Positions 51,516-59,944 of a stretch of 64,000 bases of DNA are shown in pieces. Both the position numbers and the translations under genes were made by a program. Each line of letters opens with the position of its first letter. The stretch's first letter is position 1. Source of the DNA: Deferribacteres bacterium (GTDB lineage: Bacteria > Zhuqueibacterota > Zhuqueibacteria > Zhuqueibacterales > Geothermadaptataceae). Location of the stretch: NCBI GenBank assembly GCA_020633675.1, contig JACKDE010000004.1:248001-312000 (forward strand), read 5' to 3'. A model generated the notes under the pieces. That model searched no databases. It was not told the origin of the DNA and saw nothing but the letters and a program-made list of their open reading frames with translations.

Positions 51516-52169
51516 TTATCCTATAAGATAAAGTAACGGAAACAAATAAATCCAAATCAAGTCGACAAGGTGCCAGTACAAACCGCCGAGCTCAACCGGC
51601 GTGTAATAGGCACTGGAGTAGGCGCCTTTGATCGTTTTGTACATCACCCACCCCAGAAAAAACATGCCACCGAGAACGTGCAAACCGTGCAAACCAGTCA
51701 TCATAAAATAAATGCTGAAAAACACATGTGGATTGCTGCCCTCAATACCTTGGAATGTATAGAATTTACCGGGAAGCAGGCCGAGATGAAACTTGTGGCT
51801 GTACTCAAAATATTTGATGACCATAAAAGTGGCGGCACAAAGAATAGTAATCGCCAGATAAATCACCGTCTGCTTTGGCTTGTCGAGCTGGATGCTTCGA
51901 ATTGACAACGCAACCGTCAGCGAACTGAAGATCAGCACAGCTGTATTGGTGGCGCCCATAGTCACATCGAGATAGCGATGGGCATTATAGAACACATCAG
52001 GGTGCCAGGCACGATAGATGGCGTAGGCACAAAACAGCCCGCCAAAAAGCAAGATTTCAGTTAGCAGAAAAATCCACAGACCAAACTTCGATGCTTCACT
52101 TTGCTGCTCAGCATTTACAAAATGGTGCTGCAGGAATTTTGGATGATCTGCTGCGTGGGTTTGTTCCAT
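51516..52169 (-). CDS. coxC: Cytochrome c oxidase subunit III
   Basis: The 217-residue protein has five membrane helices and the subunit III motifs KFGLWIFLLTEILLFGGLF, MGATNTAVLIFSSLTVALS, FFSIYFMMTGLHGLHVLGGM and GGLYWHLVDLIWIYLFPLLY. The five-helix form is usual for bacterial caa3 and cytochrome bo-type enzymes. It follows coxA after 80 nt. Subunit III stabilises the oxygen-reducing core and helps proton uptake. All strongly conserved positions that I can check are present. Confidence 0.94.
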   Translation of the reverse strand: MEQTHAADHPKFLQHHFVNAEQQSEASKFGLWIFLLTEILLFGGLFCAYAIYRAWHPDVFYNAHRYLDVTMGATNTAVLIFSSLTVALSIRSIQLDKPKQTVIYLAITILCAATFMVIKYFEYSHKFHLGLLPGKFYTFQGIEGSNPHVFFSIYFMMTGLHGLHVLGGMFFLGWVMYKTIKGAYSSAYYTPVELGGLYWHLVDLIWIYLFPLLYLIG

Positions 52170-52249
52170 AAAAAGTCTCTTTTAGTGGATATTGACTCAA
52201 TTTCTCAATTTTGTACAAGATGTCTTCATCGCAGTCGCACAGGCTGCAA

Positions 52250-53890
52250 TCAGGCAGTCGCTTTGGCTTTTTCAAGTTCATCCTGATAGGCGCTTTTCGG
52301 AATAATTTTATCGTAATCGTACGGTCCGTGCTCGACGACAGGAATGCTATGGAAATTATGCGGATCCGGCGGTGAGGTGGTTTCCCACTCCAGCGACAGC
52401 CCACCCCAGGGGTTGTCGCCTGCCGGCTTGCCTTTGAAAATTGAATGCACCAAATAAATCGCCATGATCACAAAACCCAAACCCAGCAACCATGCACCAA
52501 TCGAAGAAAAGGCATGATTGAAATGGAACGCTTCGGAGTAATCGTAGTAGCGACGCGGCATGCCCTTGGCACCGATAATAAACTGATTAAAGAAGGTAAT
52601 ATTAAAGCCGACAAAGATAATTCCACAGGTAATTTTTGCTATGGTTTCATTGTACATCCGGCCCCAAATTTTCGGCCACCAGTGATGAATACCGCCTAAC
52701 AAGGCAATCACTGTTCCGCCCATCATCACATAGTGAAAGTGTGCGACCACAAAATAAGTATCATGCAAGTGCACGTCAATCGACAAGGTGCCGAGCACAA
52801 TGCCGGTGAAGCCGCCTATGCTGAATAAAATCAGGAACGACAGCGCATAGAGCATGGGGGTTGTAAATCGTATCGATCCCTTATAAAGCGTCGCAACCCA
52901 GTTAAATACTTTGATGCCGGAGGGTATTCCGACAAAAAAGGTCAGAAATGAAAAGACCATTGCCGCAAAAACCGACTGGCCACTGGTGAACATGTGGTGT
53001 CCCCAAACCAGGAAGCTGATGAGGGCAATACCGAGACTGGAGTAAGCGATCGGCTTATAGCCAAAAATCTTGCGTGTAGCATGCACGGAAATCAACTCAC
53101 TGATAATACCCATTCCCGGCAAAATCATGATATACACTGCGGGGTGGGAGTAGAACCAGAAGAAATGCTGGAACAGCACCGGATCACCGCCGAGCGCGGG
53201 ATCAAATATGCCGATTCCGGCTACACGCTCGAGAATGAGCAGAACCAGCGTGATACCGATAACCGGTGTCGCCAAAACCTGAATGATAGCGGTGGCGTAC
53301 AATCCCCAAACAAACAGCGGCAGTTTAAACCAGGTGAGTCCGGGCGCGCGCAGCTTGTGGATGGTAACAATAAAATTTAATCCGGTAAAAATCGAAGAAA
53401 ATCCCAGGATAAAAACCCCGGTTCCGGTCATAATCACTGCAGTTGAGGTTTGGATACTGTACGGCGTATAAAACGTCCAGCCGGTATCGGCAGCGCCAGC
53501 TACGAGTGATGCGATAAAAAACATCGCACCGATAACGTACAAATACCAACTTGCCAGATTCAGCTTCGGGAAAGCGACATCCTTTGCGCCCAATTGCAGA
53601 GGCAAAATGATGTTGCCAAGCGCCGCCGGGATCGATGGGATGATAAACAAGAAAATCATGATCGCGCCGTGCAGCGTGAAAAATTGATTATAGGTATCGG
53701 CTTCAATAAAATCTTTACCGGGGTTGAACAACTCCAGACGCAACAGCATGGCAAAGATTCCACCGAGCATGAAGAAGAACATGATGCCGAAAAAATACAT
53801 CAGCCCGATTCTTTTATGGTCATAGGTGACCAGCCAGCTTTTCAGGCCTCTCGGCTCGTTCAAAAAATTTTTTTCCGGTATGGCAATCAT
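52250..53890 (-). CDS. coxA: Cytochrome c oxidase subunit I (A2-type)
   Basis: The 546-residue protein has twelve membrane helices and the heme-copper ligands. FTLHGAIMIF gives the low-spin heme His (H74), YSHPAVYIMILPGMG (about 247-261) gives the CuB His and the cross-linked Tyr, GHHMFT gives the two other CuB His, and HDTYFVVAHFHYVMMGG gives the heme ligands. In helix VI the sequence is YSHPAVY; A1-type enzymes have a Glu at the position before VY (HPEVY), so this is an A2-type oxidase in which the Tyr-Ser pair replaces that Glu in the D-channel, as in Rhodothermus and Thermus caa3. It reduces oxygen and pumps protons. The ATG follows AAGGA. Confidence 0.96.
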   Translation of the reverse strand: MIAIPEKNFLNEPRGLKSWLVTYDHKRIGLMYFFGIMFFFMLGGIFAMLLRLELFNPGKDFIEADTYNQFFTLHGAIMIFLFIIPSIPAALGNIILPLQLGAKDVAFPKLNLASWYLYVIGAMFFIASLVAGAADTGWTFYTPYSIQTSTAVIMTGTGVFILGFSSIFTGLNFIVTIHKLRAPGLTWFKLPLFVWGLYATAIIQVLATPVIGITLVLLILERVAGIGIFDPALGGDPVLFQHFFWFYSHPAVYIMILPGMGIISELISVHATRKIFGYKPIAYSSLGIALISFLVWGHHMFTSGQSVFAAMVFSFLTFFVGIPSGIKVFNWVATLYKGSIRFTTPMLYALSFLILFSIGGFTGIVLGTLSIDVHLHDTYFVVAHFHYVMMGGTVIALLGGIHHWWPKIWGRMYNETIAKITCGIIFVGFNITFFNQFIIGAKGMPRRYYDYSEAFHFNHAFSSIGAWLLGLGFVIMAIYLVHSIFKGKPAGDNPWGGLSLEWETTSPPDPHNFHSIPVVEHGPYDYDKIIPKSAYQDELEKAKATA

Positions 53891-53906
53891 AATATCCTTC
53901 CAACAA

Positions 53907-54848
53907 TTATTCTAAAGTCTTGATGTATGCAATCAGGGCGTCAATATCCCGATCATTTAAAATACCCTGAAAGGTCGGCATGATTGGCTGATAGCCGGCC
54001 GTAATCTTGGCCATTGGGTTCAAAATTGATTCACGGATGTAATTTTCGTCAATCGTCACATTGCTGCCATCGGCCAGCTTTTCGGTTTTGCCAAAAATCC
54101 CTTTCCAGGTCGGTCCCTGATTGGCTGTGCCATCGACCGAGTGGCAGGTGATACAGGCTTTGGTGCGGTAAAGCTGTTCGCCGTATTCTTCCAGCGATAG
54201 CGATGAGCTCGCCGCTGCCGCTTCGGAAAGCCAATTGTTGTAATCCTGCTCTTTCAGCACCAGCACTTTGCCGAGCATTTCGGAGTGGCCCTTGCCGCAA
54301 TACTCTGTACAATAGATATCGTATTCGCCTTCAGCAGTTGCTTCGAACCACAGGCGTGTGTAGCGGTTTGGCAGCACATCCATTTTGGTGCGGAACGCCG
54401 GCACAAAGAAGCTGTGAATAACATCCTGCGAGGACATCAACAGCGAGACCGGCTTACCCACCGGTACGGTCAATGTATTGACTTCAGTGACGCCACCCGG
54501 ATATTCAAAAGACCAAAACCACTTCTGCCCGCTCACCTTCACTTCAATTGCATTCTTCGGTGAAACGTGCATTTTTAAATAATCTTTAAATCCCCATACA
54601 AAAATGACAAACACCAGGATTGTCGGAATCAGTGTCCACGTCACTTCGAGCGGGACATTGTGAGCGATGCCTGAGGTGAGCTCCCTTTTGCCTTTATTGC
54701 GATAACGGAAGGCGAGATAGAGACTGCCGACCGTGACAATCACAAAAAAGGCCAGTGACAGGTAGGCAATCACATAAAACAGGAAATCGACATCACTTGC
54801 GAATGTCGAATGACCCGGTGGCAACCATAATGTACCTGTGCTATCCAT
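53907..54848 (-). CDS. coxB: Cytochrome c oxidase subunit II with fused cytochrome c domain
   Basis: The 313-residue protein has two membrane helices (about residues 20-46 and 70-92), then the CuA cupredoxin domain: SGQKWFWSFEYPGG, DVIHSFFVPAF and IYCTEYCGKGHSEM (the two Cys, His and Met ligands). A C-terminal class-I cytochrome c follows with ACITCHSVDGTANQGPTW and a Met ligand in YQPIMPTFQG. The fusion defines a caa3-type oxidase, in which electrons from ActE or a soluble cytochrome enter through the covalent cytochrome c. It is followed 16 nt later by coxA. The N-terminus lacks a cleavable signal of the lipoprotein kind. Confidence 0.96.
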   Translation of the reverse strand: MDSTGTLWLPPGHSTFASDVDFLFYVIAYLSLAFFVIVTVGSLYLAFRYRNKGKRELTSGIAHNVPLEVTWTLIPTILVFVIFVWGFKDYLKMHVSPKNAIEVKVSGQKWFWSFEYPGGVTEVNTLTVPVGKPVSLLMSSQDVIHSFFVPAFRTKMDVLPNRYTRLWFEATAEGEYDIYCTEYCGKGHSEMLGKVLVLKEQDYNNWLSEAAAASSSLSLEEYGEQLYRTKACITCHSVDGTANQGPTWKGIFGKTEKLADGSNVTIDENYIRESILNPMAKITAGYQPIMPTFQGILNDRDIDALIAYIKTLE

Positions 54849-54889
54849 AGAAATGCAATTCCCTTGATATTAAATGAATCAATCGCTTT

Positions 54890-55708
54890 TTATGCTTTTT
54901 TGAGTTTATCTCGCGTCCAGAGCATGGCGAGAAATACACCCAAAATCAACAACGTGACTGCGCCACCGAGTTTCATCACATTTTGCGCAAAGACCACGTA
55001 GCTTTTTTCTGACGGATCGTAGTGAAAACAGTAGAGAAGCAACTTATCAATCGTTGTGCCGATTTTGCCTTCGGAAGCTTCCAGCAAACCCAACTTCAAA
55101 TCATTGGGTTTGAACTCAATGCCGTACAAATATCTTGAAATTCTACCGTCGCTTGTCAAAAGATAGGCTGCGGCCGGGTGGGCATACTGATCGCGTTCTT
55201 CAACGTAAAAATATTTAAAACCCAGCGCATCTGCGAGCTTTTCAATCTGATCCTGACTGCCGACTAAAAATGCCCAGCCGTCTTCACTCATCTCCTCTTT
55301 TTGCAGCTCTTCCAGATAGCGATGCTTCTTATCCGCTGCGAGTTTGGGAGTCTCTCTGGGATCAATGCTGACCGAAACCATCTGGTACTCTTCGCCTGGC
55401 ACCCAATCGAGCTTGCTGATACCGTTACTCAAGCCGTTGAGAACCAGCGTGCATAACATCGGGCATTCATAGTAAACCAGCGAAAACAAGACCGGCTTGT
55501 CCTGGTGAAAATAGCTTCCGAGCTGGACCGTATCACCGCTCTCATTGACAAAAGTCAAATCAAGCGGAACCTGGCCGCCTAAATTCTCGACAATATCAAT
55601 TCCCTGCATTTCAACAGGATTATCTTCAATCAGCTGCCCGAAAGCTGAATGTGTCACGAACAAGATGATAAATGAAAAAAGAACGATAGACTTCTTCGAT
55701 AAAAACAT
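54890..55708 (-). CDS. SCO-family copper chaperone of the oxidase
   Basis: The 272-residue protein has a signal peptide (SIVLFSFIILFVTHSAFG), a thioredoxin fold with the copper motif LVYYECPMLCTLVLNGLS (C-x3-C), the His ligand in YAHPAAAYLLTSDGRISRYL, and an extra C-terminal membrane helix (LGGAVTLLILGVFLAMLW). The membrane tail is typical of the SCO in act-cox gene clusters. Its place directly before coxB indicates that it loads copper into CuA. ATG 55708 is preferred to the GTG two codons upstream, although the ribosome site is weak for both. Confidence 0.92.
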   Translation of the reverse strand: MFLSKKSIVLFSFIILFVTHSAFGQLIEDNPVEMQGIDIVENLGGQVPLDLTFVNESGDTVQLGSYFHQDKPVLFSLVYYECPMLCTLVLNGLSNGISKLDWVPGEEYQMVSVSIDPRETPKLAADKKHRYLEELQKEEMSEDGWAFLVGSQDQIEKLADALGFKYFYVEERDQYAHPAAAYLLTSDGRISRYLYGIEFKPNDLKLGLLEASEGKIGTTIDKLLLYCFHYDPSEKSYVVFAQNVMKLGGAVTLLILGVFLAMLWTRDKLKKA

Positions 55709-55747
55709 AACCACAACTTATAGCTTCAAATACAATAATTACGGCGG

Positions 55748-56101
55748 CTATTTCTTTTTAAAGTTTTCTTCGGCAAGCAATTGCATCGCGCGATCGATCG
55801 GAATGTGATACACGCCGTTGGTTCCTTCTACTTTGCCGTAAGAGTTCAGCTTCTCTTGCTCTTTCGCTCGCATTTCGCGCACATCTGCCGGTACCGGTTT
55901 GAGCACGGCTTCATAAACTTCATTCTCTTTGGCGATTGAAAAGAAGCTGTCAAGCAAAATCACAAAAAATGTCACGCAGACGATAATGATCGTGCCGATC
56001 CAGAGCAACGTGACCCAGCCGATATCGCTGTGTTCGTAGCCACTATTCTGCATTTCCTGCACCTCTGTGCTTTCTGCGTTTTCTTTCACATCGTTTGCCA
56101 T
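55748..56101 (-). CDS. Small membrane protein of the act-cox operon
   Basis: The 117-residue protein has one membrane helix (about residues 26-50: IGWVTLLWIGTIIIVCVTFF) and a soluble tail that ends NGVYHIPIDRAMQLLAEENF. The IPID-x-A-x-x-L pattern recurs in small proteins placed between actF and the oxidase genes in related genomes, as far as I remember; its function is not known to me. It starts 10 nt after actF and lies before sco, in an unbroken operon, so it probably helps the assembly of, or links, the alternative complex III and the oxidase. Confidence 0.75.
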   Translation of the reverse strand: MANDVKENAESTEVQEMQNSGYEHSDIGWVTLLWIGTIIIVCVTFFVILLDSFFSIAKENEVYEAVLKPVPADVREMRAKEQEKLNSYGKVEGTNGVYHIPIDRAMQLLAEENFKKK

Positions 56102-56111
56102 AAAGTGCTAC

Positions 56112-57302
56112 CTAAGCGTTTGTAAATTGGATAGATGATTGGAGTTTTGGATCGTTGATCGGAACGGTTGCCTGTTGGGCAAACTGTTTCCAGAAATACC
56201 AAACAAACAGCCCACCAATGCCGATCAGCGTTGTGAAATCGATCCATGACAGGCTGAAGCCTTCAGTATGCAACGTTGGCATGACAATCCAGTGAATATC
56301 CACATAGTGAATGATTAAGAACCAAAAGCCCATCACTTTCATCAGTGCCAGGTTGCGTTTTGCTGCCCGGGTCACCAAAATCAGGAATGGCAAGGCAAAA
56401 TGGAAAAAGACGATCACCATGCTGACATATTTCCAGGAGCCTTCCCAGCGCTGCAGGAAAAATTCCGTTTCTTCGGGAATATTACCATACCAGATCAGCA
56501 TGTACTGCGAAAACGCGATGTAAGCCCAAAATACCGTAAAGCCAAAAAGCAGTTTGCCTAAATCGTGGTAATGTTCCAGCGTGATAACCGATTGCAGCAC
56601 ATCCTTTCCGCGAAGGTAAAGCGCCGCCAGCAGAATAAATGCCAGCACACTCAGCAAACTGCCAGAAAAGATGTACACACCGAAGATGGTCGAATACCAG
56701 TGCGGATTCAGCGACATCAGCCAGTCAAAGGCAGCATAGGTCAGCGTGACGGCAAACAACAGCATGCCCGGCGCACTGAATCGACGCATTTTATCCGTCA
56801 GAGATGGCTCAGGTGCATTGTCCTGCTGAGTGGAATATTTTTTCAGTGTGCGCGCCAGCAAAAACCACACACCAAAGTAGAAAACGGCACGAATCAGAAA
56901 AAACGGGATATTCAGATACGGCTCTTTTTGCTGCAAAATGTGATCTGCGGCAACGGCTTCCTCGTGCGTCCAGTGATACAGATCATGCATGCCGGGAATG
57001 ATTGGCAAAAACAGGATAGCCAGTACTGGCAAAATAACCATGATCGCTTCTGAAAAGCGCCGCAGCACCACGCTCCAGGTTGCGCCAGTCAAGTGATGCA
57101 GCATGGTGAAAAACAATCCGCCCAGTGCGATGGTGGTCCAAAAGACGAATGCTGCCAGATAAGAATGATAAAATTGCTTTGCATCGACAAAGAATCCGAC
57201 CGCGCTCAACAGCAATCCGGCGCCACCGACGATCAGGGCAATTTTACCTGGCTTTAGAGATTCAGGTAATTTAAACTGTTCCGCTAACGAACTACTATTC
57301 AT
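56112..57302 (-). CDS. actF: Alternative complex III subunit ActF
   Basis: The 396-residue protein has about ten membrane helices with the pattern of the ActF subunit: LLLSAVGFFVDAKQFYHSYL, FTMLHHLTGATWSVVLRRFS, FDWLMSLNPHWYSTIFGVYI and FSQYMLIWYGNIPEETEFFL. ActF resembles ActC/NrfD-like quinol-binding proteins and contributes to the second membrane module. Its ATG overlaps the actE stop by 8 nt (ATGAATAG), so translation is coupled. Confidence 0.92.
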   Translation of the reverse strand: MNSSSLAEQFKLPESLKPGKIALIVGGAGLLLSAVGFFVDAKQFYHSYLAAFVFWTTIALGGLFFTMLHHLTGATWSVVLRRFSEAIMVILPVLAILFLPIIPGMHDLYHWTHEEAVAADHILQQKEPYLNIPFFLIRAVFYFGVWFLLARTLKKYSTQQDNAPEPSLTDKMRRFSAPGMLLFAVTLTYAAFDWLMSLNPHWYSTIFGVYIFSGSLLSVLAFILLAALYLRGKDVLQSVITLEHYHDLGKLLFGFTVFWAYIAFSQYMLIWYGNIPEETEFFLQRWEGSWKYVSMVIVFFHFALPFLILVTRAAKRNLALMKVMGFWFLIIHYVDIHWIVMPTLHTEGFSLSWIDFTTLIGIGGLFVWYFWKQFAQQATVPINDPKLQSSIQFTNA

Positions 57303-57933
57303 AGTCTGCCCTTATTTGCTCAGGTAAATCTTCCAATTTCGCATTTTGACTCCGTTGCAACGCGCGTACGTAAGCAACAATCGCCCATCGATCATCAACA
57401 GAAATCTGATGTTTATAGGATGGCATATTTCGGATGCCATTTGTAATCACATTATAAATGTGGCCATCGGGATAGCCGCGCAACAAATCCGTGTGAAAAC
57501 TGGGTGGTGGCAGCATGCCTTTCGCCACAACGATGCCTTTGCCATCGCCGACAGTGCTATGGCACGGCGCACAATAGATATTGAAGCGTTCCTGGCCACG
57601 TTGCAACAAAGGCAAAGTCACCGCCACCGGCATGGTCGCAATGGTATCACCAAGGGCATTAATGCCGCGGTAATAGGCCGAATTTTCGTTCAATTCACCG
57701 CGAGCGACCGTGCCTGCAACAGGCATCCGCATCGCGGATTTATCGATAAAGAACGCGCTCTCTCCCTGCGGCCGGTATCGCTCCTGATTATCCATGTTTG
57801 GATTGATGTGGATAGGCGGCTTTTCGGATGGCAGCTCCTGAAAGCAGCCGATAAAATTGGTGGCTGCGATCAGCAAAATCGTGATGGCGGAAAGCGATTT
57901 TTTCATCGTAGAAACAATTGCACTTTTTTTCAC
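57295..57933 (-). CDS. actE: Alternative complex III monoheme cytochrome c subunit ActE
   Basis: The 212-residue protein has a lipoprotein-type signal (LSAITILLIAATNFIGC), then one cytochrome c domain with YCAPCHSTVGDGKGIV (CXXCH, about residues 123-127) and a candidate Met ligand in NGIRNMPSYKHQIS. ActE passes electrons from the complex towards the caa3 oxidase. The start GTG 57933 lies one base after the actD stop with AAGG upstream; ATG 57906 would also preserve the signal and cannot be excluded. It overlaps actF. Confidence 0.92.
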   Translation of the reverse strand: MKKSAIVSTMKKSLSAITILLIAATNFIGCFQELPSEKPPIHINPNMDNQERYRPQGESAFFIDKSAMRMPVAGTVARGELNENSAYYRGINALGDTIATMPVAVTLPLLQRGQERFNIYCAPCHSTVGDGKGIVVAKGMLPPPSFHTDLLRGYPDGHIYNVITNGIRNMPSYKHQISVDDRWAIVAYVRALQRSQNAKLEDLPEQIRADYE

Positions 57934-57934
57934 G

Positions 57935-58480
57935 TTACTCGCCTTCGATTAATTCAATAGAACTCGCGCCCAGCGACTCAAACAGCTTTTTGGCTTTGGC
58001 AGCATCGAATTTTGGATCTTCTCCTTCCAGGCTGACAAAAAATCCATCATCGGTCGCTTTTGCGAATTTGTCCGAATAAAACAGATTGTGAAACAGCTGC
58101 GGCATTTTATTGAGATGAAACATCCCAAATACCGCACCAAAGGCTGACAGCAAAACGGTCAACTCAAAATAAACCGGCACGAAAGCCTGAAAGCTAAAAA
58201 ATGGCTTTCCCGAGATCACCAACGGATAGGCTATGACAGCGACATAGTACGTCAGCGCAATGCCGCCCAACAACCCCAGGAATCCCATAAAAAACACGAT
58301 GAAGCCGAGCGGTGATTGCCGCAAGCCCATCGCTTCATCCATACCGTGAATCGGGAAGGGCGAGTGACAATCGAATTTTTCATAGCCGTGATCGCGGACC
58401 TCTTTTGCCGCCTTGACCAGTTCGGCCGGATTGGCGAACTCGGCAAGAATACCTAAAACTTTTTTCTCTTGATCTGCCAT
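57935..58480 (-). CDS. actD: Alternative complex III subunit ActD
   Basis: The 181-residue protein matches ActD (DUF3341): a soluble N-terminal part with VLGILAEFANPAELVKAAKE, YEKFDCHSPFPIHGMDEAMG, and two membrane helices (PLGFIVFFMGFLGLLGGIAL, FVPVYFELTVLLSAFGAVFG), followed by DDGFFVSLEGEDPKFD. ActD is a structural subunit of the quinol:cytochrome c oxidoreductase. ATG 58480 (MADQEKK) with GAGGAT upstream is chosen over an upstream in-frame codon. Confidence 0.93.
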   Translation of the reverse strand: MADQEKKVLGILAEFANPAELVKAAKEVRDHGYEKFDCHSPFPIHGMDEAMGLRQSPLGFIVFFMGFLGLLGGIALTYYVAVIAYPLVISGKPFFSFQAFVPVYFELTVLLSAFGAVFGMFHLNKMPQLFHNLFYSDKFAKATDDGFFVSLEGEDPKFDAAKAKKLFESLGASSIELIEGE

Positions 58481-58521
58481 TATATCCTCAAGCAATTCCG
58501 TATTGAGCAGCTTTATTCAAT

Positions 58522-59919
58522 TCAGTGATGCCCGTTGTGTTCATAGTAATGTGGATCGGCCTGCGGCAAAACACCTTTGATTTCCGCGATCGCCACCATC
58601 GGCAGAAATCGCAGGAAAAGCAAAAAGAAGGTGAAGAAAATGCCAAATGTGCCCAGGTAAATCCCGACATCAAAAAAGGTCGGCGAGAAGTAATCCCAGC
58701 TTGATGGTAGAAAATCTTGCGAAAGCGAGGTGATCACAATCACAAAACGCTCGAACCACATGCCGACGTTAATCAAAATAGAAGCGACAAACATCACTGG
58801 AATGTTGCGGCGCATTTTGCGCGACCAGAAAATCTGCGGGACAACCACGTTGCAAAAAATCATGGTCCAATACGCCCAGGCGTAAGGCCCGATCGCGCGG
58901 TTAATGAAGATGGCCTTTTCATATAAATTGCCACTATACCAGGCCACAAAGAACTCACATGAGTAGGCATAGCCAACCATCATGCCGGTCAGCAGCATAA
59001 TTTTGTTCATGTTTTCCAGATGGCGCATGGTGATGATATGCTCGAGCCCGTAAATCTTGCGCGCAATCAGCGCCAGGGTCATCACCATCGCAAAGCCGGA
59101 AAAGATGGCGCCCGCGACAAAATAGGGCGGGAAAATCGTCGTATGCCAGCCGGGAATCAAGCTGACCGCAAAGTCAAAACTAACAACACTGTGCACCGAC
59201 AGCACCAGCGGCGTCGACAGGCCGGCGAGAATGAGATAGGCGCGCTCATAGTGTTGCCACTGGCGGTTGCCACCGCGCCAACCGAGCGAAAAAACGGCCA
59301 GTGCAGCTTTTTTGATTTTGGTTTTGGCGCGGTCACGGAAGGTCGCCAAATCGGGAATCAGGCCAACGTACCAGAACAACAGCGAGACGGTAAAATAAGT
59401 ACCGACCGCGAAAACGTCCCACAGCAACGGGCTGCGGAAATTCGGCCACATACCCATCTGGTTTGGCAACGGAAACATAAAGTAGGCAACCCAGACACGA
59501 CCAACGTGGATACCCGGGAAAACCAACGCACAGATGACCGCAAAAATCGTCATTGCTTCAGCAAAACGGTTGATTGCAGTGCGCCAGCGCTGCCGGAACA
59601 GGAAGAGAATTGCTGAAATCAACGTGCCGGCGTGACCGATACCGACCCACCAGACAAAGTTGATAATCGCCCAGCCCCAACCAGCCGGATTCTGAATACC
59701 CCAAATACCGGTACCTTCCCAAAAAAGGTAACCGATCAGGGTCAGCCCCAGGCCCATCAAGCTGAGCGCAGCGCCAAATGCGACGAACCATAACTTGGGC
59801 GTCCCTGCTTCCGGTGCACGGCTGATGTCTGCCGTCACAGAAGCGAATGTTGGATTTCCCTCGACCAATTCGCCGTCTTCGTGGACTTTTAAATCCGTTT
59901 CTTTTGTAATCGTGCTCAC
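58522..59919 (-). CDS. actC: Alternative complex III quinol-binding subunit ActC
   Basis: The 465-residue NrfD/PsrC-like protein has ten membrane helices and the ActC blocks GWGWAIINFVWWVGIGHAGT, LISAILFLFRQRWRTAINRF, AEAMTIFAVICALVFPGIHV and GWHTTIFPPYFVAGAIFSGF. The His of GIGHAGT and nearby acids form the quinol site. ActC oxidises menaquinol or ubiquinol and hands electrons to the ActB iron-sulfur chain. The gene starts with GTG and lies 25 nt after actB. Confidence 0.94.
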   Translation of the reverse strand: MSTITKETDLKVHEDGELVEGNPTFASVTADISRAPEAGTPKLWFVAFGAALSLMGLGLTLIGYLFWEGTGIWGIQNPAGWGWAIINFVWWVGIGHAGTLISAILFLFRQRWRTAINRFAEAMTIFAVICALVFPGIHVGRVWVAYFMFPLPNQMGMWPNFRSPLLWDVFAVGTYFTVSLLFWYVGLIPDLATFRDRAKTKIKKAALAVFSLGWRGGNRQWQHYERAYLILAGLSTPLVLSVHSVVSFDFAVSLIPGWHTTIFPPYFVAGAIFSGFAMVMTLALIARKIYGLEHIITMRHLENMNKIMLLTGMMVGYAYSCEFFVAWYSGNLYEKAIFINRAIGPYAWAYWTMIFCNVVVPQIFWSRKMRRNIPVMFVASILINVGMWFERFVIVITSLSQDFLPSSWDYFSPTFFDVGIYLGTFGIFFTFFLLFLRFLPMVAIAEIKGVLPQADPHYYEHNGHH

Positions 59920-59944
59920 GTTAAGCTTTTCCGTATTTTATCAA

